Notes: a model not told the origin generated them from the sequence alone. A stretch of 64,000 nucleotides of DNA from Cliona cf. orientalis (GCA_963930775.1 OZ005692.1:6682135-6746134), one strand, 5' to 3'; shown: positions 45,411 to 57,237, counted from the first letter of the stretch. Translations and numbers: made by a program.

Positions 45411-47261
45411 TCATTTACCATGAAGGATTGTCTTAACTCCACGACCAATATCGCGAATGCCATCTGCCACCCTGGAAAAAAATTCAGTCCTCCTTTTTAT
45501 TTTATTCTCAACAACTGCAGTGTTGATGCGTTTCATCTTCTCCAATTCTATGACTCGATCCTCCCACCCTGGTTCCTTTTTTTCCTCCTCCTTTTCAATC
45601 ATCTCCTCGATACTGCTACATCCCGGATATCTCACGAGGTTGTCTCTCCAAGCTGCTTGCTGTTTGGCCTTGTTAAGATTGACCACTCGCTCTTCCCATC
45701 CTGGCTTCCTTTGACTTTTTTCTGAATTGATCATCAGCTTGATGTAGTCGGCCTGTGTTAGTGAACTTGGCTTCAGGGCTATTTGTTTCAGAAGCTCCAT
45801 GCAAGTTCGTGCTTCTTCGATAAGCATCTGCAACCGTGTTTGAGCTTTTTCAAGGGCGCTTTCATGGCTCTCTATAAGCTTGGTAGCAGTGAGTTGCCCT
45901 TTGTGCGCTTCATGGAACTTCCTCTTGAGATCATCATGGCTGCGGGTTTCTATCTTGTATTCCATTTCGAATCTTTCGGTGCCTTTTTGATGCTCTTGCC
46001 ATGAACATTTCCCTTTGCATTGTTTGCAGCGAGCCGACTTCTCACCACCGCTGTCCATGGCTTTACACTTCCATTGCTCCTCGTCTTCGCAGGGATAGTG
46101 GCAAGTGTGGTTGCATTTGAGGCAGTTGGTAGCAAAGGTACCTGATCGCATTGTAATGACTTTGAAAGACGGTACCTTTATCTTGTATTTGAAATCCTCA
46201 TTTGCATCAATCTGGGATTGGTAGTTTTGCAGTACCCTTTTTTCTTGTCGAAGGACATCCATTTCGTTGAGGCATGTTTCAACTTGGTCTTGGACTTTGG
46301 AAAGAAGTTTTTCAAGCTCCTCCCTGTTTTCCAGGACCCGTTTTGTCAACACTATGCTAACGCTTTTCTTAGTATCGAGTTCGGTAAAAAACTTATGAAA
46401 GGACATTTCACCCATTTTCCAAAACATTTGGTTGAACATGTCAGCATCAGATTCTGAAGCATGGGTGTATAGTGCCGAATTATTGAATTTGAAGTATGCA
46501 CTGCAGGGAATTTCTTCTTGGACAGCTTCAATGACTGGTGGTTTCTGTCCATCGCAAAAGGTTACCAAGGTCAAAAAATTTTCCTTCACATCGACACCAA
46601 ACATCTCCAGTATTGACTCAAATATGTATTTCTGTGTTGGAGTCAGCCTCACCAAAGCAGACTGAGTGACGAATCCTACTGCGTCCAAATGTTCAATGCC
46701 TTTTCCACCTCCAAGTGAGAAGAATTCTTTGACTTGCTTTTTGATCTCTTCATCTCTCTCCATTCCGCGTGTATCACCAAACCCTGGTGTATCGATGATG
46801 GTGAAGGTGTAATCGACACGGGAGCCCTTCATAGGATGGATGGTGTATGCTGTGATGTGATCTGTGACACTTTCTGTCTGCCGTTTAGCATCTTCGACAA
46901 TCAATTTGAAACGGAAATTGTCTTGCCACTCGACTCCAAGGATGTAGTTGATCATGCCGTTGATAAGTGTGCTTTTTCCTGCACCAGTTGCACCCATGAC
47001 CATCAATACTTTATGCTGTGTATATAATATATCTGGGAGCTTTCCAATCTCAAATTTTCGAATCATCTTTGCACCTGGAATTTCCACAGATTTTTGCGGC
47101 AATTTGAATATTAAATTTTTATTATCAGATTGTAGTTTCTCAGACATCTCCTTCATCCTACAGGCTAGCCGTTCGGGTTCTGATTTTTGGGTGTCGGTAC
47201 AATCTTCTTCCCCATTGTCCACACCTTGTTCCAACTTCTCAGGTTTTGATTCTTCAGCCAT
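45411..47261 (-). CDS. AIG1/GIMAP-like GTPase with cysteine cluster, copy 1
   Basis: A single uninterrupted frame of 616 codons. The 5' untranslated exon is separate: an acceptor (tcttgcag) lies 22 bp upstream of the ATG and is conserved in copy 2. The GTPase motifs are P-loop GATGAGKST (90-98) and switch-II DTPGFGDT (157-164), typical of the AIG1/Toc34/septin-related TRAFAC GTPases, where GIMAP proteins regulate immune-cell membranes and AIG1 responds to infection in plants. After a coiled-coil stretch comes a cysteine cluster (CLKCNHTCHYPC, 380-391, then RCKQCKGKCSW, 411-421) that could bind zinc, then a long coiled coil with two PGWE(E/D)RV repeats. No membrane anchor is seen. Length is about twice that of vertebrate GIMAPs. 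Confidence 0.88.
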   Translation of the reverse strand: MAEESKPEKLEQGVDNGEEDCTDTQKSEPERLACRMKEMSEKLQSDNKNLIFKLPQKSVEIPGAKMIRKFEIGKLPDILYTQHKVLMVMGATGAGKSTLINGMINYILGVEWQDNFRFKLIVEDAKRQTESVTDHITAYTIHPMKGSRVDYTFTIIDTPGFGDTRGMERDEEIKKQVKEFFSLGGGKGIEHLDAVGFVTQSALVRLTPTQKYIFESILEMFGVDVKENFLTLVTFCDGQKPPVIEAVQEEIPCSAYFKFNNSALYTHASESDADMFNQMFWKMGEMSFHKFFTELDTKKSVSIVLTKRVLENREELEKLLSKVQDQVETCLNEMDVLRQEKRVLQNYQSQIDANEDFKYKIKVPSFKVITMRSGTFATNCLKCNHTCHYPCEDEEQWKCKAMDSGGEKSARCKQCKGKCSWQEHQKGTERFEMEYKIETRSHDDLKRKFHEAHKGQLTATKLIESHESALEKAQTRLQMLIEEARTCMELLKQIALKPSSLTQADYIKLMINSEKSQRKPGWEERVVNLNKAKQQAAWRDNLVRYPGCSSIEEMIEKEEEKKEPGWEDRVIELEKMKRINTAVVENKIKRRTEFFSRVADGIRDIGRGVKTILHGK

Positions 47262-47744
47262 GCCAGCTGCTTCAATTTTTAAGCTGCAAGAGTAAGCATT
47301 ACTAATAATAATGTTGCTATATTACATCTATGCGGAAAGTTACTTTAGCTGCTTACATTATTGTTCCTTTCCAGTTAGTAGGTGGCTTTAATTTGCTGCA
47401 GCAGCTATTACTCTTCTTGTTGGTATTCCAGTCAGATTTTCATTTAGCTGTAGCTTTGAAAGACTGAGCTCTTTTTATAGAGTAGCTAGCTGGCCATGGG
47501 TGCATGCAGAATGTACATGTACACACCTCCTAATTTGATTTGAAGCATTCTCATTTTTGCGGTTCAAGTTGAGGCTCAATTATTGTTTCCTCATTCCTGA
47601 AGTTCTTTGTCCCATGCAATAAGTTTTTAACCAGATAATATAAGTCTTTGATGATCAATATTTTTGCTGAGACCAGGGTATTTTTTTATCTCTATGTGTA
47701 ACTAAGGAAGAAGAAAGGCTAAGACTATTGAAAAGGAGTACATT

Positions 47745-48450
47745 TTCTTTCCGGCTGCTTCTCTCAGCCACTTCCTTTCATATAGAAATTTCTTCACCTG
47801 TGGGAGTTTATCCTATTCCTGTGATTCATCTAAAAAAATTTCATGCACCATTGGTGAATTGTCAGTGTTTCCGCATTGAGTCATTTGAAGTGTGCTTACA
47901 ATCGCACTTTGTCAACTGCTTCTCTTGGGCACATATAATATGAAAATTATTTCACTTATGGGAGGTTATCCTACACCTGCGACCTATTTAAAAGATTAAT
48001 TTGCATGCACCATTAGTGGATAAGTTAGTGTTTCCGCATACTTATTATGAGTCATTTGAAGCACTGGGCATGCAATCACTTTATGATCTGCTTCTGTTGG
48101 CTACATAATTATAAATATTATTTCACTTGTGGGAGTTTATCCTATATCTGCGACCCATTTAAAATATTTGCATGCACCATTGGTGAATAATTCATATTGT
48201 TAGTGTTTCCGCATTAATTAATTAATTGATTATTAAGTTAACTTATTATGAGTAATTTGAAGTATGCATGCAATCACGCCTTTGTCAACTGCTTCTCTCG
48301 GCCACATAATATTATATAGAAAATATGTATCCCACACCTGTGACCCATTTAAAAAAATTGCATGCACCATTGGTGAATAATTCATATTGTCAGTGTTTCC
48401 TCATTAACTTGTTATGAGTTATTTGAAGTGTGCATGCGTGTCAGAATTCG
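47745..48450. repeat. Minisatellite, about 165-185 bp unit, four copies
   Basis: Each unit has a cacttgtgggagtttatcct-like start, a gcgaccc(a)tttaaa(a) block, gcatgcaccattggtgaat, gtgtttccgcat, and gtcaactgcttctc. Four diverged copies follow one another here; the duplicate region (about 55950-56290) has two. Confidence 0.75.
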
Positions 48451-50689
48451 ACATACCAAAGCTGAACTACCTAGAAAATTGGCTTTTCTTAATTAATAAT
48501 GTATGAACAGCACTGATCTGAATTATTAAGTCGATTAACTTATCATGGTACAGGGGGTTATATGTATATACCGCTATGTGCCTGCGTATGGCTCACCAAT
48601 AGAATAATAATAATATTATTGAGTACTGAATTCTCATTTTTGTACATAAGCTTAGTAGCTAAGTGTCATGAAAATTGATTTCTATGCATGGATCCAGGGA
48701 AATATTGGGAATTCAGCTTCATTTCTTTGGCTACAATATTAGTTAATTTGGGTATGTATAGCTACCGTGATGCATGAGGGAAATCTTAGCCAGTAAAGAA
48801 TCATGTATGGGAAGGGGGGGGGGGGGGGCAGTGGCTGCAGCATTTGTTCCAACTTGGAATTCATCCTCTCTCTGCTATCCTTAATAGAGCTACCCAAATT
48901 AAGCCTGGTTAGAAGGAAACTTTGAGGCAGCACCAGTGTAGAGGAAAAATAACGAGTAGGAATAAAGGAGTTTAAGACCGCGTCCCGTATCCCTCCCTCA
49001 CCTCATATTGATTCATTGTGTTGGTCAACTATTTGATTACAAAGGGACCGGAGTCTTGAATTCTTCACTCCTAGCCTCATCCCTAGGCCGCTCCTACATT
49101 TTCAATGTTACATGTGTGTGAGGCTATTCATCCTACTCTGTTATCTATAGCTCTTGATTGTAGCCACCTGTAAGTTTTCTTCTAACCACGCTTCCAGGTA
49201 GCTACGTACGTATATACCTGTATTGGGATGGGGAAAATCAATAATATTGTTCTATTGTATGTAATTGTGATCACTTAAGCATTTATTGAATTTATTAACC
49301 TGCACACTCAAGTTTGATGTTTTGCCAGGCAATCATGAACAACTTTATCTCGTCCCATTTAATCCAGCTTTTCATTCACTTACTTCTAATCTTGTCCCCA
49401 GGCTTATTGCAATGTTTAGGAGTTATCCTGATTCATGAATGTAGACTTAATCACGAGCGTGGTAATGACAGTAACTCTTTGCCTACGCTTTGCGGCGAGG
49501 GTTAATATTAAGTAAATTTATACTGATCAGAGGCATATCACAAATAGTTGTACTGTTAATAGCCAAGGCATAACAGTGCCATGCCATGCTATGAATATTC
49601 AGCACACACACACTTTGTTATTTGAAGGGTTCAATGCTGCTGCCTCCCTCTAATTAATGCATGAAATTTACATCCTCAGGCCATGCAGTTGAGCTGAAAT
49701 GGTAATTCATGTTTAATGCAAACTGCCCAAATTTAGTAAGTGCCAATGAGTGCTAATAGGAAAAACTATCATAATGGTGTCCTGCTATAATCATAATCAA
49801 GTGGGAACAAAAGATCATCAATATCGCTGTATATTCAGATGTACATTAATTTTTATTACAATCATGGCATTATTCTTAACTTAGCCAGGTACATGCATTA
49901 TTCCTATGTGAATCATTGATGATACCTACAGCTTATCCCTTTCTACTTGCAACAATTATACACCCAGAATGTACGTGAAATTACATATTAAAAGTCTGGA
50001 TGGAATCCATGAAACTATGCTGGGACTTTTTGGACAGACATCATGGCTTAATATTCACCATCCATACTTGAGACAGAAAAAACAATTAATCATAATCAAT
50101 AATCTCTAGAAAACCTTTGCATCTGTTCACTGGAAAAGGAAATTCATGAGGTCAAATGGAATAACAAATAAATGTATTAATTGCAGCAGCTATGACTTGT
50201 ATAACACAATTGAAGTAGTTATTAAATTAACCACACTACAGACTAAGTCAATTACATGTAGCTAGTACAGTTGTGGCTTGTACAAAAATAATCTACTATG
50301 CACCGCACAGCTGCACGTTCCAAATAAGGAAGTGTAGTCTTAAGTACTTTGCCTAACACATGCTATAGCTAACCCTACAGTAGTCGGACTCTCCTTTGCC
50401 GCCCTTAGGGTGGCTCATATGCTCCTGGTATTTAATATGTATGTCTGCAATATAGGCATGGTCAACAGATCACAGCGTTTGCGACAATCCAAATGATTCA
50501 AAGGTAGCATTTTTGACGGTTTTGATGGAACTTTATGCTTATGAGTCACATGCTTAGATCTTCAGACCTGGCAATTAACGTGCTGACAGACAAACAAATA
50601 GACGATTGCTTTATCCCTTGCACATGCGTGCAGGGTAAATATTGTGGTACATAATATAGCTACATGGGTATGTATTATACCACAATTGG

Positions 50690-50909
50690 CGGATCCAGGG
50701 TATCAACAATTGTGAGTGTGTAAGGTATGCGAGTACCAGCCATGAATGGTGTAGGCTGTGATACTCTGTGTGACACTCTTTGTCTGAGACGCCAATTCAT
50801 CAACGATAAGCTTGAAGTGGAAGTTGCCCTCCCACTTCACCCCTAGCCTTCTTATCTTGTGCAACGTCGAACGAGAAATCACTGTCGACTGTGAACCAGT
50901 ATCAATCAT
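50690..50909 (-). pseudogene. AIG1-like GTPase fragment behind a retroviral-protease-like start
   Basis: The frame from 50909 begins IDTGSQSTVISRSTLHKI, like the active site of retroelement aspartic proteases (DTGS..TVIS), and then runs in the same frame into LGVKWEGNFHFKLIVDE..SITAYTIH, clearly related to the GTPase segment LGVEWQDNFRFKLIVED..HITAYTIH of both intact genes. After TIH the frame shifts; the next frame continues as TRIPYTLTIVDT, the approach to switch II, and stops matching. It is therefore a broken, possibly chimeric piece. The protease resemblance rests on about 18 residues. Confidence 0.55.
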
Positions 50910-51289
50910 TGCAGACCTTATGATAATGGTCGGACATCAGACATTTTCCGGACAAATAGCCAGTATGTCCTAGCTGCCATTCACTTAATTGATTATTTGG
51001 ACACTTTTCATTTAATCAACGCAGCATTCAATAAGTACTAATGTCTGACTAGCATCCTGTTTACTAGCTTAGGCTGCACTGTAGTAGCTATCGCTATGTC
51101 AACTATGGTTTAGGAGGCTGGCTTAGGTGGGTCTACTACATTGACCACAACTGACATGTACATCTGCTGGTGGTATTCTATGCCTTGAGCTGCAATATTT
51201 ACATCAACAATTAACGTGCTGACATTGGGTCTGTAATATTACACAACATACTTGCTACAGAATTGATAGTTGGGTAAAAGAGAATTATT

Positions 51290-51585
51290 AATAATATTTT
51301 AATGTACACTGGTATCCGGGCATTTGGTGTAAATGTCTGGTCAAATTTCACTTTGATAAGATATTTTGATTGGCCATACAAAAAATTTATCATAAGGTCT
51401 GTCATTGCATCAGCTCCATCCATCTTAACTTTCAGAGACAGTAGTGGGCCAACAGCTACTGACGAACCTTCTTTGGTATGGACCACGTCCAACCTAGCTG
51501 AGTCATATTATGCAATAATTCTTGTTCTCTCTCCAGCCTCCGCTTTGCTAGTATACGTATCTTCCAACTGCCCATCTATCACAAG
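51290..51585 (-). pseudogene. Broken exon of unrecognised protein
   Basis: The minus strand reads an open stretch IDGQLEDTYTSKAEAGERTR, an in-frame TAA, then YDSARLDVVHTKEGSSVAVG and a further 55 residues ending near VYIKILL. Composition suggests an extracellular beta-rich module, but I do not recognise the family. The stop and lack of neighbouring exons argue for a pseudogene. Confidence 0.35.
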
Positions 51586-51605
51586 TATAAAAAATAATTG
51601 ATAAA

Positions 51606-51863
51606 ATTGAAGGATGAAGTAGGGATGGCAGGGCCAGAAAATACATAAACAAGATAGCTAATCACATCCACTGTATTCCTATGCTTGCTTTTTGAGGGGT
51701 GCAAAAATTTCAAGGCAAGAACGCCTATATAAACATATTCGGTGCATGATTATCGAGAAAAGTATGCATACTCTACTAGGGATGTATAGTGGATGTGATC
51801 ATACCTACGAATCTTGTTTATGTACTTTTTTTGTCTCTGTCATCCCTACTTCATCCTTCAATT
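51606..51863. mobile_element. Compact MITE, ATTGAAGGATGAAGTAGGG family
   Basis: Perfect 22-bp termini beginning ATTGAAGGATGAAGTAGGGA on both ends. It is the cleanest member of the family that includes 18501-19105 and the solo end at 21183. Confidence 0.85.
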
Positions 51864-52477
51864 GTTTATACTTGATTTTGTTCTTTTTTATTGCTCTCTA
51901 TAATTCATCAATTATTGCAATAAAACTTAGAACCTGGGCTTTCTCCCTAAACGGAAGTTTCATTGCTATTAGGGCCACCTAAAGCAACCTTCTTTGTCGG
52001 CCTGCTTCATCAGGTAGGCATAGGAATGCAAGGGGCGTGGCTACAAATTTGCATGCACATGCGAACTTCGGCACCTCCTTAATTACACTGGCCATGGATC
52101 AATGACGGTTGTACAAGTATTATCGAGCTGGTCAAAAAGAGAGAATGGCTGAGCCTGATATTAAAGGATCATCTGAGCCTGATAATATGGCCTGACAAAG
52201 TAGAGATGTACTTAATTATAGTACCAGAGGATAGTAGATGTTGAATCTCAGTAGTGCTGAGTAGGAGGAAGCACACTTGAATGCATAATCATTAACAAAA
52301 AAGGTGGGATACAGTTATCAAAACTTATAGTAACAATATCAAAATAATATTATCTAATTTTAATTAAAAATTAACTAGAAAAATGAATTTGTTATGACCT
52401 TTTTCGGAGCAAACCATAGTAGTTTTGTATTAGCAACTCAATCAACAGTGCAGATCTGGATGTATGGTTTAATGATC

Positions 52478-54298
52478 TCATTTAACATTAAGAATTGTCT
52501 TAAATCCACGACCAATCTCGCGAATGCCATCAGCCACCCTGGAAAAAAATTCTGCCCTCCTTTTTATTTTATTCTCATCAACTGCAGTGTTGATGCGTTT
52601 CATCTTCTTCAATTCTTTGACTCGATCCTCCCACCCTGGTTCTTTTTTTTCCTCCTCCTTTTCAATCATCTCCTCGATACTGCTACATCCCGGATATCTC
52701 ACGAGGTTGTCTCTCCAAGCTGCTTGCTGTTTGGCCTTCTCAAGACTGACCACTCGCTCTTCCCATCCTGGCTTCCTCTGACTCTTTTCTGAATTGATCA
52801 TCAGCTGGATGTAGTCGGCCTGTGTTAGTGAACTTGGCTTCAGGGCTATTTGTTTCAGAAACTCCATGCAAGATCGTGCTTCTTCGACAAGCATGTGCAA
52901 CCGTGTTTGAGCTTTTTCAAGGGCGCTTCCATGGCTCTCTATAAGCTTGGTAGCAGTGAGTTGCCCTTTGTGCGCTTCATGGAACTTCCTCTTGAGATCA
53001 TCATGGCTGCGGGTTTCTATCTTGTATTCGATTTCGAATCTTTCAGTGGCTTTTTGATGCTGTTGCCATGAGCATTCGCATTTTGTACAGCGAGCAGACT
53101 TCTCACCACCGCTGTCCATGGCTTTACACTTCCATTGCTCCTCGTCTTCACAGGGATAGTGGCAAGTGTGGTTACATTTGAGGCAGTTGGTAGCAAAGGT
53201 ACCTGATTGAAGTGTAATGACTTTGAAAGACGGTACCTTGATCTCGTAATTGAAATCCTTATTTGCATTGATCTGTGATTGGTACTTTTGCAGTACCCTT
53301 TCTTCTTGTCGAAGGATGTCCATTTCATTGAGGCATGTTTCAACTTGGTCTTGGACTTTGGAAAGAAGTTTTTCGAGCTCCTCCCTGTATTCCAGGACTC
53401 GTTTAGTCAACATTAGGCTAACGCTCTTCTTAGCGTTAAATTCGGTAAAAAAGGTGCGAAAGGACATTTCACCCATTTTCCAAAACATTTGGTTAAACAT
53501 GTCATCATCGGAAGCATGGGTGTACAGTGCTGAATTATTGAATTTGAAGTATGCACTGCAGGGAATTTCTTCTCGGACAGCTTCAAGGACTGGTGGTTTC
53601 TGTCCATCACAAAAGGTTACCATAATCAAAAAATTTTCCTTCACATCGACACCGAATATTTCCAGTATTGACGCAAATACGTATTTCTGTGTTGGAGTCA
53701 GCCTCACCAAAGCAGACTGAGTGACGAATCCTACTGCGTCCAAATGTTCAATGCCGTTTCCGCCTCCAAGTGAGAAGAATTCTTTGACTTGCTTCTTGAT
53801 CTCTTCATCTCTCTCCATTCCACGTGTATCACCAAACCCTGGTGTATCGATGATGGTGAAGGTGTAATCGACACGGGAGCCCTCCATAGGATGGATGGTG
53901 TATGCTGTGATGTGATCTGTGATGCTGTTTATCTGCTCTTTAGCATCTTCGACAATCAATTTGAAACGGAAATTGTCTTGCCACTCGACTCCAAGGATGT
54001 AGTTGATCATGCCGTTGATAAGTGTGCTTTTTCCTGCACCAGTTGCACCCATGACCATCAATACTTTATGCTGTGTGTACATGTGGGACTGTCCAATCTC
54101 AAATTTTCGAATCATCTTTGCATCTGGAATTTCCATAGATTTTTGTGGCAATTTGAATATGTTATTATCTAGTTGCTCAGATATCGCCTTCATCCTACAG
54201 GCCAACCGCTTGGGTTCTGATTTTTCGGTGTCAGTACAATCTTCCTCCCCCTTATTCATCCCATTTTCCAACTTTTCAGGTTTTGACTTTTCAGCCAT
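52478..54298 (-). CDS. AIG1/GIMAP-like GTPase with cysteine cluster, copy 2
   Basis: A 606-codon single exon starting at the ATG at 54298, equivalent to the start of copy 1 and again 20 bp after a conserved acceptor. P-loop and DTPGFGDT are intact. Differences from copy 1 include a shorter acidic N-terminus, loss of ESDA in the loop after YTHAS, and a shortened second half of the cysteine cluster (RCTKCECSW against RCKQCKGKCSW), which keeps two Cys pairs but loses three residues. The reading frame is fully open, so both copies are probably active. Small in-frame indels only, as expected under purifying selection. Confidence 0.88.
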   Translation of the reverse strand: MAEKSKPEKLENGMNKGEEDCTDTEKSEPKRLACRMKAISEQLDNNIFKLPQKSMEIPDAKMIRKFEIGQSHMYTQHKVLMVMGATGAGKSTLINGMINYILGVEWQDNFRFKLIVEDAKEQINSITDHITAYTIHPMEGSRVDYTFTIIDTPGFGDTRGMERDEEIKKQVKEFFSLGGGNGIEHLDAVGFVTQSALVRLTPTQKYVFASILEIFGVDVKENFLIMVTFCDGQKPPVLEAVREEIPCSAYFKFNNSALYTHASDDDMFNQMFWKMGEMSFRTFFTEFNAKKSVSLMLTKRVLEYREELEKLLSKVQDQVETCLNEMDILRQEERVLQKYQSQINANKDFNYEIKVPSFKVITLQSGTFATNCLKCNHTCHYPCEDEEQWKCKAMDSGGEKSARCTKCECSWQQHQKATERFEIEYKIETRSHDDLKRKFHEAHKGQLTATKLIESHGSALEKAQTRLHMLVEEARSCMEFLKQIALKPSSLTQADYIQLMINSEKSQRKPGWEERVVSLEKAKQQAAWRDNLVRYPGCSSIEEMIEKEEEKKEPGWEDRVKELKKMKRINTAVDENKIKRRAEFFSRVADGIREIGRGFKTILNVK

Positions 54299-54396
54299 CA
54301 GCTGCTTCAATGTTTAAGCTGCAAGAGTAAGCATTTATAATGCTAATAATGATGTAGCTATAATATTTGAGCTGCATGAATAAACATATACTAATA

Positions 54397-55037
54397 CCGT
54401 AGAATCCCGCAACTATGCCTCCCCCCTTCGCGCATAAGCTCCCCAGCTGAAGTTTCTGCACAGCTATAATAAGCCTTCCTCTCTCTCTCTGATAGTATAT
54501 AAAAATAGAGCCCATAAGCTAAATAAAAACACTGAGTAGCTACAGCTAGCAAACAGCTAGCAAACAGCCATTTATGTCATACTATGCCTTACTTTCTCGA
54601 GTTTTTCCCATCAAACACCTTAAGGCGTCACCGTTTAGCCCATTAACTGCACATTTGGTGGTCAACGCTGCCATAGCTTTATACCGTGTACGATCGCGAG
54701 TGCCGCGTGATTTCTCGTCTCTAAGCTCCCCTACGACACTGTAAAGGTATTGAAGCTTAGTTCCGGATGTAACGCTCTTGGGCTGCTTGAGACAAACTGT
54801 CGGTGTACTTCTTGCTCATGATCCGGCGATCTTGCTAGCTTCACTGGCATACTGGCACTGCAGTACACGCAGTATTGCCGCTTGGCCACCAAAATGGCCT
54901 TACAGGGATCGCGCGCGCATTCAACGGTCGGTAATGGTCGCCACACGGAATGTAGGAATCCCGCTTCTCTACATAGGCTAGGCTACTTCTAAGCCCCCTC
55001 CCCGTTTTGGCCCAATGCTAGCATGCACATTCTACGG
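54397..55037. mobile_element. MITE, GTAGAATCCCGC family, enlarged copy
   Basis: CCGTAGAATCCCGCAACTAT and right end cacattctacgg with TA borders (54395-54396, 55038-55039). It is longer than the 370-380 bp reference because unrelated sequence (about 54620-54890) lies between the halves. It is absent from the duplicate at 47330, so it inserted after the segmental duplication. Confidence 0.8.
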
Positions 55038-55420
55038 TAATGATATTGCTCTGTGCAGAAAGTAGCAGCAACTACATGTGTATACTTACATTGTTATTCC
55101 TTTCCAGTCAGATTTCTGAGTGTATCAGTCTAGCTTTGAAAGACTGAGCTCTTTTATAGAGCAGCCAGGGTGCATGTAGAATATACACACATCCTAATTT
55201 TTCAGCATTTCTCATTTTCTGAGACTCAGCAAGTGTTTCCTCATTCCTGAAATTCTTTGTTTTCAACGAAGGACTTTGACCATCAATTGCTCAGACCAGG
55301 GTAGTCTCCATTATTGATGATAGAAGGGCATGTCATCAAAAATGGTGCTATTCTCTCTCTCTATCTTATTCATAATCTTTGATCCAGCCCAGCCATTCCT
55401 ATGAGTGTGACTCAATTCAA

Positions 55421-55618
55421 TCCTATTATATATTCGTTCTTGCAGCAATCAACCACATATTTATGATAACTTGACTGTACGCTCTATCTTTCCAGCTTGT
55501 GGCATTCACCCATGGCCAGTCCTATTATATATTCGTTCTTGCAGCAATCAACCACATATTTATGATAACTTGACTGTACGCTCTATCTTTCCAGCTTGTG
55601 GCATTCACCCATGGCCAG
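55421..55618. repeat. 99-bp tandem duplication
   Basis: Two adjacent, essentially identical 99-bp units start tcctattatatattcgttct and end catggccag. The near identity indicates a recent event. Confidence 0.85.
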
Positions 55619-55662
55619 TATGGTAAAATTTTTTTAAAAATTAAATGTAGACCATGGGTATA

Positions 55663-55753
55663 GCCTTGTCCCCAGGCCACTCCCGTGTTGTCAATGTACG
55701 TTGCACACAGAAAAACGGGAGGGCAAAACATGGGAGTGGCCTGGGGACAAGGC
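55663..55753. mobile_element. 91-bp MITE, GCCTTGTCCCCAGGCC
   Basis: The arms GCCTTGTCCCCAGGCCACTC and its complement, with TA at both sides. The core cttgtccccagg resembles the termini of the AGTCTCGTCCCCAGACC family, so the two may share a transposase. Confidence 0.8.
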
Positions 55754-57237
55754 TACCAAGTCCAGCTGCTGGGACTCTACCTAGCAAGATAAAATTAATA
55801 TGGCCTCCAATTAATGTTGGGCATACACACTTGAGAATGAAACATTGTTAGCTATGATTTGATAAGCTTTGTACCTTCTTGGTGTGTATAGGAGCGCATA
55901 ATATTATATAGAGAATGGGACATGTGTACAATTGCTTGCCAGCTGCTTCTCTTAGCCGCTTTCTTTCATGTAGAAATTACTTCACTTGTGGGAGTTTATC
56001 CTATACCTGCGACAATATTTGCGTGCACCATTGAATTGGTGAATAATTCGTATTGTTAGTGTTTCCGCATTAATTAATTAATTGATTATTAAGTTAACTT
56101 GTGAATCATTTGAAGTATGCATGCAATCACACCTTTGTCAACTGCTTCTCTTGGCCATGTATATAGAAAATATGTATCCTACACCTGTGACCCATTTAAA
56201 AAATTTGCATGCACCATTGGTGAATAATTCATATTGTTAGAGTCTCTGCATTGAGGTGCATGCATGTGTGCATGTAATATTGCACTTAGTCAGAATTTGA
56301 CATACCGAAGTTGAACTATCCAGAAAACTGGCAGCTTCTCTTAATTTCATGCATAATAATGCATGTACGTGTAGCACTGATCTGAATTACTAGCTAAGTC
56401 TCATTTATCATGGGGAAGGGGTTATATATTAGGAGGGACGGGGCCTGTACCTGTATGGCTAACCAACAGAATTAAGTACAGAATTCTCATTTATTGTACA
56501 AAATTTAAAGTTTGGTAAGTGTCATAAAAATTGATCTTTTTGCATGGATCCAGGGGAATCCGGATTTTTTTCAGGGAATGCAGCTTTATTTCTGGGGCTA
56601 TAATAACAGTTATGGGTATGTATGTATAGCTACCATGCTGCATGAGGGAAATCTTGGCCAGTGAAGAATCATGGAGGAGGGGGGGGGGCCCGGGCTGCAG
56701 CATTTGCTCCAACTTGGAATATTCATCCCCTCTCTGCTATCCTTAATAGAGCCACGTACCTGATTAGAAGAAAACGTTTAGGCGGCACCAGTGTAGAGGC
56801 TGGATGGAAGAATAGGAATAAAGGAGTTTCAGACCGTGTCCTGTATCTCTCCCCCACCTCACATTGATTCACTGTTGGTCAACTATTTCATTACGAGGGG
56901 AGTCTTGAGTCCCTACTCTGCTATATCCTCTATACTGCAGCCGCCTGTAATTCTAACCAGGCATATGTACCTACCCTGTATTGACAAGGGATGGAGGGGG
57001 GAGGAATCAGCTGTTCTAATATTGCACCTTATATTATTCCCTATGATTGCACCCAGCTCACTAGTTAGCCATAGGGCATAAATGGTAAAGGGTCGTTAGC
57101 ACAATTAGATACTTTCATGGATCTAGATGATGAATTAAAAATATTACATAGCTCGTACATTCTATACATACATAATGTGAAGTGGCATAATTATGAAGGC
57201 ATCAAAGAACTAATGAATGTACTGGGAGTACGTGCAG

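Larger units (their letters stand above)
44980..50180. repeat. Segmental duplication, copy 1
   Basis: This block is repeated in the same order and orientation at about 52125-62360. It includes the first AIG1-like GTPase gene with its 5' intron, a minisatellite, the Gn tract near 48815 and the distal flank. Identity is high in the coding part and lower outside. Copy 2 is longer because of insertions. Confidence 0.85.

Noticed and set aside
45384-47295. Plus-strand frames across the first GTPase gene (and the same at 52.4-54.3 kb)
   Set aside because: They are antisense shadows of the 616- and 606-codon frames.
47745-48450. CRISPR-like array
   Set aside because: Repeats are long (165-185 bp), diverged and contiguous, without spacers; it is a minisatellite in a eukaryotic genome.
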